The position numbers were made by a program, and so were the translations under genes. The notes under the pieces are model-generated. The model saw only the letters and a list, made by a program, of their open reading frames with translations, was not told where the DNA came from and made no database searches. A DNA stretch of 64,000 nucleotides, taken from Oscillospiraceae bacterium (GTDB taxonomy: Bacteria > Bacillota > Clostridia > Oscillospirales > Ruminococcaceae). The stretch lies in contig JAFXCV010000049.1 in assembly GCA_017521325.1 (NCBI GenBank), positions 37,266-101,265 of the forward strand, in the 5' to 3' direction. The number at the start of each line of letters is the position of its first letter. The first letter of the stretch is position 1. Of the stretch, positions 40,704 through 49,193 are shown piece after piece.

Positions 40704-41188
40704 TCAGAATCGGACATGGATACGATGTGCATAAGCTCGTGGAGGGACGTGACCTTATTCTCGGCGGCGTGAAAATTCCGCATACACTCGGACTTCTGGG
40801 GCATTCCGATGCGGATGTCCTGCTGCATGCGATCTCCGATTCCCTCCTTGGTGCGCTTGCACTGGGCGACATCGGCAAGCATTTCCCCGACACCGATCCC
40901 CGTTACAAAGGGGCGGACAGTCTGGAGCTTCTGCGGCATGTGGTGAAGCTCATTCATGAAAACGGCTATGCTGTAGGAAATCTTGATGCTGTGGTTCTTG
41001 CCCAGAAACCTAAGCTCTCACCCCATATCGACAAAATGCGTGAAAACATCGCCGCTGTCTGCGGTGTACCTGTCACCTCCGTCAGCGTCAAGGCAACCAC
41101 CGAGGAACGTCTTGGCTTCACAGGACGTGAGGAGGGAATTTCCGCACACTGCGTTGTGCTGCTGCTCAGACAGCAGGGTGAATCGTAA
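40700..41188 (+). CDS. ispF: 2-C-methyl-D-erythritol 2,4-cyclodiphosphate synthase
   Basis: A 162-residue trimeric enzyme that converts CDP-methylerythritol phosphate to the cyclodiphosphate. Zinc ligands are in [11 protein letters not shown] (Asp9, His11) and [12 protein letters not shown] (His near 43); [13 protein letters not shown] and [18 protein letters not shown] are further signatures. It directly follows and overlaps ispD, matching pathway order. Confidence 0.95.
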   Translation: MIRIGHGYDVHKLVEGRDLILGGVKIPHTLGLLGHSDADVLLHAISDSLLGALALGDIGKHFPDTDPRYKGADSLELLRHVVKLIHENGYAVGNLDAVVLAQKPKLSPHIDKMRENIAAVCGVPVTSVSVKATTEERLGFTGREEGISAHCVVLLLRQQGES

Positions 41189-41218
41189 TTCAGCAGTGAA
41201 AGGGCGATAATGTATTTA

Positions 41219-41312
41219 AAAGGCGATAGCCTTTGGCGGGGTAGGTTGCGGCAGCACCCTACCCTTTTTCCCCTTCCCTCTGGGGAGGGGGCAGGGGGTG
41301 GGAAAGTCTTGG
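41219..41312. repeat. C-rich interspersed element, inverted copy
   Basis: Read on the minus strand this contains CCCACCCCCTGCCCCCTCCC, an AGAGGGAAGGGG hairpin partner, AGGGTAGGGTGCTG, ACCTACCCCGCC and AAAGGC-TATC-GCCTTT. It matches the core of 6582-6725 and the tail of the 56.7 kb copy, but in the opposite orientation. The rest of 41189-41420 shows no gene. Confidence 0.65.
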
Positions 41313-41420
41313 AGAGCTGACTCCAGAAAATAGAATCTATAATTTATCAACGGAGCAATATCACACTTCGGAAGGATTTTCTGCATAGAATGTAGTATAC
41401 CAATATGAAGGGGTGATACT

Positions 41421-41639
41421 ATGATATGCAGAGCAGTCATGCCATCCGATACGCTGGCACGCAAGGCACAGCGGATTCTGACTGCAAATGATTTTTCTGC
41501 TGAGATCATCCGCAGCACCTCAAAGGAAGGCTGCGGATTTGGTTTGCGGATCGTCGGAAACTGTGCAGCTGCACAGGCACTTCTGGAGCGTGAGGGAATT
41601 CCCGTGCGCAGTATGAGAATCGAGCGTGGCGGCGTATGA
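41421..41639 (+). CDS. DUF3343 family protein (putative Se/S carrier-like)
   Basis: A 72-residue protein starting MICRAVMPSDTLARKAQRIL, with a CGFGLRIVG block near residues 38-46 and a further Cys at about 48. This matches the DUF3343 family, annotated from context as a sulfur or selenium carrier. It overlaps the following cysteine desulfurase-like gene in an ATGA arrangement, the typical setting for DUF3343. Its start has AAGGGGTGATACT. Confidence 0.78.
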   Translation: MICRAVMPSDTLARKAQRILTANDFSAEIIRSTSKEGCGFGLRIVGNCAAAQALLEREGIPVRSMRIERGGV

Positions 41640-42778
41640 TCGTCAATTTTGATAATGCGGCAACCACTTTTCCAAAGCCGCCCGAGGTGCGTCTTGCCGT
41701 GGAAAAGGCACTTGTGCGCTATGGCAGTGCAGGGCGTGGCGGACATCCGATTGCCGCACGCACTTCAGAAATGGTGTATGCGGCACGGGAAACCGCAGCG
41801 GATTTCTTCGGCGCACAGCCCGAACAGGTCGCTTTTACCCTCAACTGTACCCATGCGCTGAATTTGGCGATTCAGGGAATGGCACAGGGCGGCGGTCATT
41901 TTGTCATCAGTGACATGGAGCATAATTCCGTTCTGCGTCCCGTGTATGCACTGGCGAAAAAGGGAAAGATCCGCTACAGCATCGCCGCCGTGAAGGAAAC
42001 GCCTGCGGAAACCGTGCAAAGCTTTCGCTCGCAGCTGCGACCCGATACAAAGGCGGTCATCTGCATGCTTGCAAGCAATGTCACAGGGCAGATCCTCCCG
42101 TGGCGGGAGATCGGTGCGATTTGTCAGCAGCGTGGCATCTGTTTCATTGCGGACGGTGCGCAAGGCTGCGGCACCTTGCCCGTGAAGCTCTCCGACGGCA
42201 TCAACATCCTCTGCACCGCAGGGCATAAGGGACTGTACGGCATTACGGGAACGGGGCTGCTGATTTCGGACGGGAAATTTCCTCTGCCGCCGCTGATGCA
42301 GGGCGGAACGGGAAGTATTTCCAATCAGCCGGAACAGCCGGATTTCCTGCCGGATTCCCTCGAATGCGGCACGCTTAACGTCATCGGTGCCGCTTCCGTA
42401 AAGGCAGGAATAGAATTTGTGAGAAAGAAGGGCATTCCTGAGATTTTTCGTGCGGAATCCGCCCTGTGCGGACTGCTTGCCGAAAGGCTCAGGAGCATTC
42501 CGAATGTCATCGTCTACCGCAGTCCCCGTGCGGAATATGCGCCGATCGTGTCGTTCAATATCCGTGATCTTCCTTCTGAGGAAACGGCGCAGCTGCTTGC
42601 AAAGGAGGGCTTCTGCCTGCGTGCGGGACTGCACTGTGCGCCGCTTGCGCATCACAGACTCGGCACGGAAAACGGCACTGTGCGTTTTGCACCGTCCGTG
42701 TTCAGCCGTCCGCAGGATGTGCTGCGACTTGCAGAGGCAGTGAGGGGGATTGCAGAAAACAACAAAAATTTCATGTGA
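41636..42778 (+). CDS. Cysteine desulfurase family (class V aminotransferase) protein
   Basis: A 380-residue PLP enzyme of the SufS/CsdA-like group. The N-terminus is VNFDNAATTFPKPPEV, the PLP-binding Lys lies in CTAGHKGLYGITGTG (near residue 200), and the persulfide-forming Cys is in LRAGLHCAPLAHHRLGT (near 340). FTLNCTHALNLAIQGM and NFDNAATTFPKP are characteristic of the subfamily that travels with DUF3343. It probably mobilises sulfur from cysteine, or selenium, for the DUF3343 partner. The iron-sulfur type NifS in this window is a different gene (58785-59978). Confidence 0.88.
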   Translation: MIVNFDNAATTFPKPPEVRLAVEKALVRYGSAGRGGHPIAARTSEMVYAARETAADFFGAQPEQVAFTLNCTHALNLAIQGMAQGGGHFVISDMEHNSVLRPVYALAKKGKIRYSIAAVKETPAETVQSFRSQLRPDTKAVICMLASNVTGQILPWREIGAICQQRGICFIADGAQGCGTLPVKLSDGINILCTAGHKGLYGITGTGLLISDGKFPLPPLMQGGTGSISNQPEQPDFLPDSLECGTLNVIGAASVKAGIEFVRKKGIPEIFRAESALCGLLAERLRSIPNVIVYRSPRAEYAPIVSFNIRDLPSEETAQLLAKEGFCLRAGLHCAPLAHHRLGTENGTVRFAPSVFSRPQDVLRLAEAVRGIAENNKNFM

Positions 42779-42806
42779 AAAATTAATCACAAATTTTGAA
42801 GAACAC

Positions 42807-42835
42807 TTGCAAATGATTCGAATTTGTGGTATGAT
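42807..42835 (+). promoter_or_regulatory. Promoter of cdaA-cdaR
   Basis: TTGCAA (42807-42812), a 17-bp spacer and TATGAT (42830-42835). The 5' leader contains the hairpin GAGGGC-GTTT-GCCCTC near 42843-42858. Confidence 0.7.
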
Positions 42836-42892
42836 GTTAATAGAGGGCGTTTGCCCTCGTACATAAAGAGAGAAAAGAAAGGAAGTGAGGCA

Positions 42893-43780
42893 ATGTCCCT
42901 GAATGATATACTTGAATCGCTGTACAGCGTTGTGCGAACCATGCGTCCCGTGGATTTTCTGGATATTGCACTGCTGTCCTACCTGATTTATTACGTCTTC
43001 AAGTTCATCCGTGAAACCAGAGCAGGTCCGCTGTTCAAGGGCATTATCTTTCTGGTTGTCGTGTATGCGGTCAGTGCCGCAATTGAGCTGAAAGCCATTA
43101 CATATCTGCTGGAGGCAACCTTCAATATCGGCATCCTTGCCCTGATGATCATCTTCCAGCCGGAGATCCGCCGTGCGGTCGAAAAGATCGGTCATACCCA
43201 GTTCGGACTGAAATCCTTGGGATTCGGCGGTACAAGCGATGAGGTGACGGCGAAATGGGAAATTGCCATTGAAGCCATCTGCGACTCCTGCGTGGAGCTG
43301 AGTTCCACCTGCACGGGTGCGCTGATCGTCATCGAACGCAAGACCCGACTCGGCGAACAGATCGAGAACGGTACGATCGTCAATGCTCAGCCCAGTAAGG
43401 AGCTGTTTGGCAACATCTTCTATCCGAAAACACCGCTTCATGACGGTGCGGTCATCATGCGTGACGGTATGATTCTGGCGGCGGCGTGCTTTTTGCCCAA
43501 GCCCCAGAAGGAGGAGCTGATCAATAAGAAGCTCGGTTCCCGTCACCGTGCCGCAATCGGCATGAGTGAGAATTCCGATGCGCTGGTCATCGTGGTATCC
43601 GAGGAAACGGGACAGATTTCCGTTGCGGAAAACGGCAATCTTACCCGCAACTATACCCGTGACAAGCTGCATCATCTGCTGACGGAGCATCTGATTCCGA
43701 AGCAGACGGAGGGCAAGATCCGACTTTCTTCCAGACTGCGTGGAAAGGGAAAGGAGGGTGCAGATGAAAAAAATGCATGA
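42893..43780 (+). CDS. cdaA: Diadenylate cyclase CdaA
   Basis: A 295-residue membrane-bound enzyme that makes cyclic di-AMP from two ATP. Three N-terminal membrane helices (about residues 20-100) precede the DAC domain, whose catalytic motifs are LHDGAVIM (near 182-189) and GSRHRAAIGMSE (near 217-228). Cyclic di-AMP controls potassium, osmolyte and wall homeostasis in Firmicutes. The ATG at 42893 follows AAGGAAG. It overlaps cdaR by 17 bp, the normal order of this pair. Confidence 0.95.
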   Translation: MSLNDILESLYSVVRTMRPVDFLDIALLSYLIYYVFKFIRETRAGPLFKGIIFLVVVYAVSAAIELKAITYLLEATFNIGILALMIIFQPEIRRAVEKIGHTQFGLKSLGFGGTSDEVTAKWEIAIEAICDSCVELSSTCTGALIVIERKTRLGEQIENGTIVNAQPSKELFGNIFYPKTPLHDGAVIMRDGMILAAACFLPKPQKEELINKKLGSRHRAAIGMSENSDALVIVVSEETGQISVAENGNLTRNYTRDKLHHLLTEHLIPKQTEGKIRLSSRLRGKGKEGADEKNA

Positions 43781-45065
43781 GCTCAAAGGGCTGTTTGACA
43801 AGCTGACGCAGAGCAAGCCCGCAACGGTCGTGCTTTCGGTGGCATTTGCAATCCTCATCTGGTTCACTATCTCCGTGACGCTCTATCCGACCACGCCCAA
43901 GACCTTCTACAATATCCCCGTCAAGGTGGAGCTGGAAAACACACAGGCAGGCGAAAACGGACTGAGCGTGGTTTCCTGCGATGTGCAGACGGTCAATGTC
44001 CAGATCGAGGGCAGCCGTTCCAAGATCGGCGTGCTGACGGAAGAAAATCTGACGGCATATGCCGTGGTGGAAAACGTCATGAGTACGGGAGAATTTCCGC
44101 TGGAAATCACCGTCAAGAGCGACACCAACGTAGATTTCACAGTGAAATCCGTATCTCCCTCCAAAGCAAATGTAACCTTTGACCGTATCGAAACACGGAC
44201 GTTCAATGTGGAACCTGCATTCCCGAATATTGTCATCACCCCCGGTCATACGATGAGTGACGCAACGTGCAATCCTGCGACGATCGAGATCACAGGTCCT
44301 ACGGCACAGCTTGACGAGATCGACAGGGTGGTTGCAAGCTCTGACAAAAAGGAGGAGATTGACGGTTCCTATGTACTGTACACGAGCGATGTCATCCTCT
44401 ATAATAAGGAAAATTCCGTTCTTGACGCTGAGAAGCTGACGATTCCCGTGACGAATTTCAAGATTGACATTCCCGTGCTGACGCAGGCGGAGCTTCCGCT
44501 GACGTATGAGATCCGCAATGTTCCCAGAGAATTCAGCGACGAGGGAATCAAGTGGCTCAAGTCACGCCTGAAGCTGTCCACGGAAACAATTACACTTGCA
44601 TCCAACAATGCATCCCTTGCAAACCAGCAGAACTGGCATCTGGGCTTCATCAAGCTTGAAGAGATCGGGCTGAATTACAGCACGACATTCACTGTTCCCG
44701 AAAAGGAAGGCGTGATCAACCAGAGTGGTCTGCAGCAGGTAACCCTGACGCTTGACAGCGAGGGACTTGAGGAACGTGAATTCATCGTGAATGCGGACAA
44801 TGTCTCCGTTGTCAACGCACCTGCCAATTATGACTTCAAGGTCATCACAAAGGAAGTACGCATCACCGTCATCGGGCCTCCGGAGGAACTGGACGCTCTG
44901 AGTACGACGGATATCGTGCTTGAGATCGACCTGACCAATCATAATGCCGATCAGATGGTATCCTTCTCCCGTGATCCTGTGATTTCCTTCAACAATTCCA
45001 AACATGTCTGGGCATCGGGCGTTTACAAGATCGCACTGGAACGTGTGGAGAAAACAACCGAATAA
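43764..45065 (+). CDS. cdaR: YbbR-domain protein, CdaA regulator CdaR
   Basis: The 433-residue product has one N-terminal membrane helix (about residues 20-40, PATVVLSVAFAILIWFTI) and four YbbR repeats in the extracytoplasmic part (about 50-430), each with the pattern TFYNIPVKVELE...VQTVNVQIEGSRSKI. CdaR binds and modulates CdaA. An ATG at 43764 with an AAGGAGGG site was preferred to the frame start at 43740. The downstream neighbour usual in Bacillus, glmM, is not here. Confidence 0.9.
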   Translation: MKKMHELKGLFDKLTQSKPATVVLSVAFAILIWFTISVTLYPTTPKTFYNIPVKVELENTQAGENGLSVVSCDVQTVNVQIEGSRSKIGVLTEENLTAYAVVENVMSTGEFPLEITVKSDTNVDFTVKSVSPSKANVTFDRIETRTFNVEPAFPNIVITPGHTMSDATCNPATIEITGPTAQLDEIDRVVASSDKKEEIDGSYVLYTSDVILYNKENSVLDAEKLTIPVTNFKIDIPVLTQAELPLTYEIRNVPREFSDEGIKWLKSRLKLSTETITLASNNASLANQQNWHLGFIKLEEIGLNYSTTFTVPEKEGVINQSGLQQVTLTLDSEGLEEREFIVNADNVSVVNAPANYDFKVITKEVRITVIGPPEELDALSTTDIVLEIDLTNHNADQMVSFSRDPVISFNNSKHVWASGVYKIALERVEKTTE

Positions 45066-45072
45066 ACATCAT

Positions 45073-45099
45073 GAGGCTTCCCCTTTGAGGGGAAGCCTC
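45073..45099 (+). terminator. Terminator after cdaR
   Basis: GAGGCTTCCCC (45073-45083) and GGGGAAGCCTC (45089-45099) form a perfect stem, followed by AGTTTG. Its last base is the first base of the interspersed element. Confidence 0.75.
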
Positions 45100-45180
45100 A
45101 GTTTGTAGAAAAAGTAGTATTTCGCTTAAATTTGCCGCACCCTCAACCCGCTCTCCTGCGGAGTGTTTTTTGACAGACTA
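45099..45180. repeat. Short TIR-bounded interspersed element (82 bp)
   Basis: It begins CAGTTTGTAGAAAAAGTAGT and ends GAGTGTTTTTTGACAGACTA. The interior (TATTTCGCTTAAATTTGCCG, then CTCTCCTGCGGAG) is nearly the same as in the 33624-33700 element. It fills exactly the space between two facing terminators. Confidence 0.8.
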
Positions 45181-45208
45181 AATCCCCCTGCAAACGCAGG
45201 GGGATTCG
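45181..45208 (-). terminator. Terminator after degV
   Basis: AATCCCCCTGC and GCAGGGGGATT form a perfect 11-bp stem immediately after the degV stop on the minus strand; the tail TTTAGTC belongs to the interspersed element. Confidence 0.75.
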
Positions 45209-45210
45209 TA

Positions 45211-46077
45211 TTACTGTTCATTCTTATCCACATAGAATACCGCAATCGTTCCGGGGCCGCTGTGTGCGCCGACGATGGGATCAATGAGGTTGAGCATCGT
45301 TTTCTTAATGCCATATTTGCGGCGGAGAATATCTCGCACAAACAGTGCGTCCTCTTCGGAATCGCCATGGCTGATGGCGGTCAGTGTACCGGGAACCATG
45401 TTCTCACCGACGTAATCCGCAAGTTCCTTGAGTGCCATGCGTCTGCCACGCACCTTGCTGTAGGGTTCAAGACCGCCCTCATCGTTGACACGCAGAATGG
45501 GCTTGATCTGCAGCATCGTGCCGATAATCGCCGTACTGCTGCTGATTCTGCCGCCACGCTTGAGATGCATCAGATCTGCAACCGTGAACCAGTGACGGAT
45601 ACGGGGGACCATCTGCTCGCCGTAAGCGTAGGTTTCTTCGAGGCTGCTGCCGTTTTCACGCTTGTCAACCAGAAGCGTCACAAGCAGTCCCTGACCAAGG
45701 GATGCACATTTTGTATTCAGACACATGATCTTTCTCTCGGGGAATGCCTCCATCAAATCCTCCGCAGCAAGTCTTGCCACGTTGAAGGCAGCGCTGAGCT
45801 TTGCGGAAAATCCTGCATAGAGAATATCCTTGCCCTCCTGCAGGTGCGGCAGCATGTATTTCTTGTAGTCATCAATGCTCGGTGCTGCGGTCTTTACGGG
45901 CGTGTGCTCACGCAGGGAATCGTAGAACGCCTTCGTGTCAAAGGTTTCTGCCGGAAAGCACACGGGGGCTGCCGATGCCATGCTGACATACAGCGGTACA
46001 ACTGTCAGACGATGCTCCTCACAGTAGCTTGCAGGAAGATCGCACGGACCGTCTGTAATAATAACAAATTCACTCAT
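45211..46077 (-). CDS. DegV family fatty-acid-binding protein
   Basis: A 288-residue two-domain protein of the DegV/FakB type. It starts FVIITDGPCDLPASY, has TAAPSIDDYKKYM (about 62-74), YAGFSAKLSAAFNVARLAAE near 90-110 and the late KRGGRISSSTAIIGTMLQIKPIL block near 175-197. FakB proteins present bound fatty acids to the kinase FakA for phosphorylation and entry into phospholipid synthesis; no fakA is nearby. Single gene with a promoter at 46138-46166. Confidence 0.92.
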   Translation of the reverse strand: MSEFVIITDGPCDLPASYCEEHRLTVVPLYVSMASAAPVCFPAETFDTKAFYDSLREHTPVKTAAPSIDDYKKYMLPHLQEGKDILYAGFSAKLSAAFNVARLAAEDLMEAFPERKIMCLNTKCASLGQGLLVTLLVDKRENGSSLEETYAYGEQMVPRIRHWFTVADLMHLKRGGRISSSTAIIGTMLQIKPILRVNDEGGLEPYSKVRGRRMALKELADYVGENMVPGTLTAISHGDSEEDALFVRDILRRKYGIKKTMLNLIDPIVGAHSGPGTIAVFYVDKNEQ

Positions 46078-46137
46078 TGTTCTCGCTCCTTTTTTATAGC
46101 ATGCACAGGGTGCGGTTGTAATCTGGTATCTAATACT

Positions 46138-46166
46138 ATATTACATCATATGCAGTATTTTGTCAA
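46138..46166 (-). promoter_or_regulatory. Promoter of degV
   Basis: On the minus strand TTGACA, a 17-bp spacer and TAATAT, about 60 bp upstream of the start codon. Confidence 0.6.
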
Positions 46167-46208
46167 GTGGTTTTTCGGAAAATATTCTGAATTTTTTCAA
46201 ATTTCGTC

Positions 46209-46237
46209 TGGACAAAGAAACAAAAAGATGCTATAAT
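46209..46237 (+). promoter_or_regulatory. Promoter of the DUF1836 gene
   Basis: TGGACA (46209-46214), a 17-bp spacer and TATAAT (46232-46237), 40 bp before the start codon at 46277. Confidence 0.7.
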
Positions 46238-46276
46238 AGGAATAACATCAGAATAACAAATACAAGGAGGTGCGGC

Positions 46277-46855
46277 ATGCGTTACGACAAGGAGAATTTC
46301 AGCAGCTATTATCATGAAGTATCGTCCATTCTTCGGGGATTTCGACTTCCGAAGTGGGAGGATTTCCCGGATCTGGAGCTGTACATGGATCAGATGATCG
46401 TCCTGATCAACCGCTATCTTGCGATCGGGGACGGAGGCGAGGAAAAGGTCGTGACAGCGTCGATGATCAACAATTACGTTAAAATGCGTGTGATGCCGCC
46501 GCCCGTGAAGAAGAAATACGGCAAGACGCACCTTGCATATCTGGTGGTGATTTGTTCGCTGAAGGATGCGCTGGGAATTTCCGCCATCCAGAAGATGTTT
46601 CCGCCCGATTTAGAGGGCGAGATGCTGCGGCTGCGGTATAATTCCTTTGTGCAAAACCAGCTCAAGGCATACCAGTTTGTGGCGGACAATACGGACAGCG
46701 TGGCGATTCCTCTTTTGCAGGAGCAGGAGCGTATTTCCGATAGAATTTACGATCTTGTCATGCAGGTGGGCGTCTGTGCGAGCATCACCAAGACCCTTGC
46801 GGAGCGTTTCATTGCGCAGCAGGAAACGGAGCTGCCGGATGGCAGGAATGAATAA
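46277..46855 (+). CDS. DUF1836 domain protein (probable DNA-binding regulator)
   Basis: A 192-residue protein of the DUF1836 family. The conserved part spans about residues 22-130 and contains LPKWEDFPDLELYMDQMIVL, VTASMINNYVKMRVMPPPVKKKYGK and HLAYLVVICSLKDAL. The layout is that of a MerR-like winged helix (ITxSMINNYVK), so it is probably a regulator, although targets are unknown. The ATG at 46277 follows AAGGAGGTGCGGC. Confidence 0.82.
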   Translation: MRYDKENFSSYYHEVSSILRGFRLPKWEDFPDLELYMDQMIVLINRYLAIGDGGEEKVVTASMINNYVKMRVMPPPVKKKYGKTHLAYLVVICSLKDALGISAIQKMFPPDLEGEMLRLRYNSFVQNQLKAYQFVADNTDSVAIPLLQEQERISDRIYDLVMQVGVCASITKTLAERFIAQQETELPDGRNE

Positions 46856-46860
46856 GAAGA

Positions 46861-46890
46861 AAGGCTCACCCCATCGGGTGAGCCTTTTGC
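46861..46890. terminator. Bidirectional terminator between the DUF1836 and dockerin genes
   Basis: AAGGCTCACCC (46861-46871) and its complement (46876-46886) form a perfect stem with TTTG after it, and lie between two convergent gene ends. Confidence 0.8.
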
Positions 46891-46917
46891 ATGCTATCTT
46901 ATTTTTGCCGCAGATCA

Positions 46918-48909
46918 TCAAATCGGCAGCTTGTCGATCACCTTTACAACATACTTGAGAATTGCAAGGGAGTCGTCTGCACCGGGTTTTCCGTCCTCGT
47001 TGACATCGGCATTGAGCTGACCCTGGCTTGAAAGCTTGCTTTCGCCAAGCAGGTTTCTGTTCAGCACGATAACATCGAGAATGTCAACAGCGCCGTTGCA
47101 GTCTACGTCGCCGTAATCAGGCACGAGTGCAGGCTCTGTAGGCTTTTCAGTGGGCTTCTCAGTGGGCTTTTCTGTTGTAGCCTCTGTCGGAGCCTCTGTG
47201 GGAGCTTCTTCCTGTGCGTAATATACGTCGATGGATTCGAGTGTGATCTCGTCAAGCTCCTTGCCGTCCTTGCCGCCGTACCAGTAGCCGAGCTGAATGT
47301 TGCCGTACTGTTCGTTGATATCCACGCCGTTCGGAACGATCCAGCAGATCTCCACCTTGCCGGATTCCACATCGGTCAGAACGCAGTTCCATTCGTCGCC
47401 GCCTTCGCCGTCTGCCCACATCTGGAAATCATCGCCAACGGATGTTCCGATGCCGTAAACAAGCTTGTCGAGGTCGGAACCGACATCCAGTGTAAATACC
47501 ACTGCGCCAACCTTGCTGTTTGCATCCAGACCCAGATCCGCATAAGCAATGCCTGCCATATCGCCGCCTGCTTCCAGTACAGCGTCAACATCGGCACTTG
47601 CGGTATCCGTATAATCAAAGGTCTTCTTCTCTGTATATGTCAGAACTGCTTCTTCCATGGTTACTTCGTCAATTGCTGTGTATTCCTCCGCATCCTCTTC
47701 GCCGTACCAGAACTGGAAGGAAATCTGACCGCCCGTTACATAGGGCTGCACTGCCTGCGGAACATCCCATACCACGTTGAAATATTCGCCCAGCGGATTC
47801 TTTGTGGATGCCTCCACATCATAGCCCTGACCAACTTCGATCTCAAATTCTGCACCGGCGTCGAGTGCTTCCTCAAGCATTTCTTCGCCCATGTCATTAT
47901 ACCAGTAGCCGGCATTTTCCTTGCCTTCCATCTCTGCAAGGCGCTTTGCGGATTCCACATCGGCAGGGGATTCGTTGAGAACGTTCAGACCGCCGCCGTA
48001 CATGAATCTCTTGATCGGTGCGCTGCTGGTGATGGTAGCCTCCAGTGATTCGATGGTGATGTTGTCTCTGTCCTCATTTGCAACATCTTCCTCGGTCTTG
48101 GGGCCGATTGCACCGGATACGCCGAAATCGGAATAGGTGAACTTGTGGCTGTTGATCGGATCGTCCTCACCGGGTTCCTTGCCCTCAGCTGCATAATATT
48201 CCTCGTCGTAGCCGGCCGTCAGCAGATAGCTGAGCTCGCCGAGCTGTCTTGCCTGTGTTGCGGTCATTGTGCCTGTGCCGTCCTTGTTGTCCTTGAAGCT
48301 CCAGTCGCCGCTTTTCTTGTTCTTGCTGGTGGAACCATCGGTGATGGCACTTCCGCCGTCGCTTCCGCCGGGTTCATCGTCCGGATCTGTGGGCTTTGTG
48401 GTGTTGCCGTCGCCCTTGCCGGAAACTGCGGAGATAATTTCTACCTTGCCGCCCGTGCCGCTGTAGTAGTTACGGAATTCATACTCGCCCGGGTACTGGG
48501 AGGATGCAGGATCATACTTCAGATCCAGAGAGGAGGTGTCGATGGTAACCGTAAATTCCTCGCCCTCAACAACTGCAACGTCCGTGCCGGGTGCTTCCGC
48601 AACCCACTTGCCCTTGGAACCGTCCCATTCCTTCCAGTAGGGATCCTTTGTGATGCCGATACCGAAGCCGTAGCTGAAATTGCCCGTGTAGTCTGCAACC
48701 AGCGTGAATGTGATGGCATCGAGATTTGTGCCGATGTCCACGGTTGTACCTCTGTACACACCCTTGACCTTCAGTGTTTCGCCGATGGAAACTGCCTCAA
48801 CCGGCAGTGCCTGCGACATGACGGAAACGGAAGTTGCTGCAACAGATACACACATCAGTGCTGCAACTGCAATTGCCTTCATGCGGCTTGTCATAGTTCT
48901 TGAAAACAT
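46918..48909 (-). CDS. Secreted cellulosome-type protein with C-terminal type I dockerin
   Basis: The 663-residue product has a Sec signal peptide (residues 1 to about 39, ending SQALPVEAVS). About three related beta-rich modules follow (about 40-165, 240-430 and 435-575), whose closing strands share the form QFWYGEEDAEEYTAIDEVTM / LGYWYGGKDGKELDEITLES. Then come a TEAPTEATTEKPTEKP linker and a dockerin (about 600-663) with two calcium loops, DVDCNGAVDILD and DVNEDGKPGADD. No glycoside hydrolase motif is present, so the modules may be carbohydrate-binding or structural. The dockerin would plug it into a cohesin scaffold on the cell surface. An acidic GDGNTTKPTDPDDEPGG linker separates modules one and two. 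Confidence 0.85.
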   Translation of the reverse strand: MFSRTMTSRMKAIAVAALMCVSVAATSVSVMSQALPVEAVSIGETLKVKGVYRGTTVDIGTNLDAITFTLVADYTGNFSYGFGIGITKDPYWKEWDGSKGKWVAEAPGTDVAVVEGEEFTVTIDTSSLDLKYDPASSQYPGEYEFRNYYSGTGGKVEIISAVSGKGDGNTTKPTDPDDEPGGSDGGSAITDGSTSKNKKSGDWSFKDNKDGTGTMTATQARQLGELSYLLTAGYDEEYYAAEGKEPGEDDPINSHKFTYSDFGVSGAIGPKTEEDVANEDRDNITIESLEATITSSAPIKRFMYGGGLNVLNESPADVESAKRLAEMEGKENAGYWYNDMGEEMLEEALDAGAEFEIEVGQGYDVEASTKNPLGEYFNVVWDVPQAVQPYVTGGQISFQFWYGEEDAEEYTAIDEVTMEEAVLTYTEKKTFDYTDTASADVDAVLEAGGDMAGIAYADLGLDANSKVGAVVFTLDVGSDLDKLVYGIGTSVGDDFQMWADGEGGDEWNCVLTDVESGKVEICWIVPNGVDINEQYGNIQLGYWYGGKDGKELDEITLESIDVYYAQEEAPTEAPTEATTEKPTEKPTEKPTEPALVPDYGDVDCNGAVDILDVIVLNRNLLGESKLSSQGQLNADVNEDGKPGADDSLAILKYVVKVIDKLPI

Positions 48910-49158
48910 CTTCTATCATCCTTTCTATAAGAAAAAGCCTGTATCATGGAGTAATCACGTGCAGTTCCCCACGATGCCTACCTTTATACCTTACATTATA
49001 ACACAGTTCCTTTCTTCGTTTGTGAATTTTCGATGAACAAAGACGGTTTTTATAGACGGTTCAGATAGAAATTTTGGGATAATTTTTAGTGAAACTGCAC
49101 ATGAAATCAGAATGCAGCAACCGGAATGCAGTGGAGAAAATCGGGAGCATACAGCAGA

Positions 49159-49188
49159 AAAGCCTCCCTGCACATGCAGGGAGGCTTT
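49159..49188 (-). terminator. Terminator of the dnaX-ybaB-recR operon
   Basis: AAAGCCTCCCTGCA (49159-49172) and its perfect complement (49175-49188) lie six bases past the recR stop. The rest of 48910-49193 holds only the start region of the dockerin gene, with a possible TATAAT at 48995-49000 but no clear -35. Confidence 0.85.
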
Positions 49189-49193
49189 AGAAA

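Noticed and set aside
41765..43867. Minus-strand open frame of 700 codons
   Set aside because: It lies opposite the cysteine desulfurase-like gene and cdaA, whose motifs are intact. Composition and lack of a start site mark it as a shadow.
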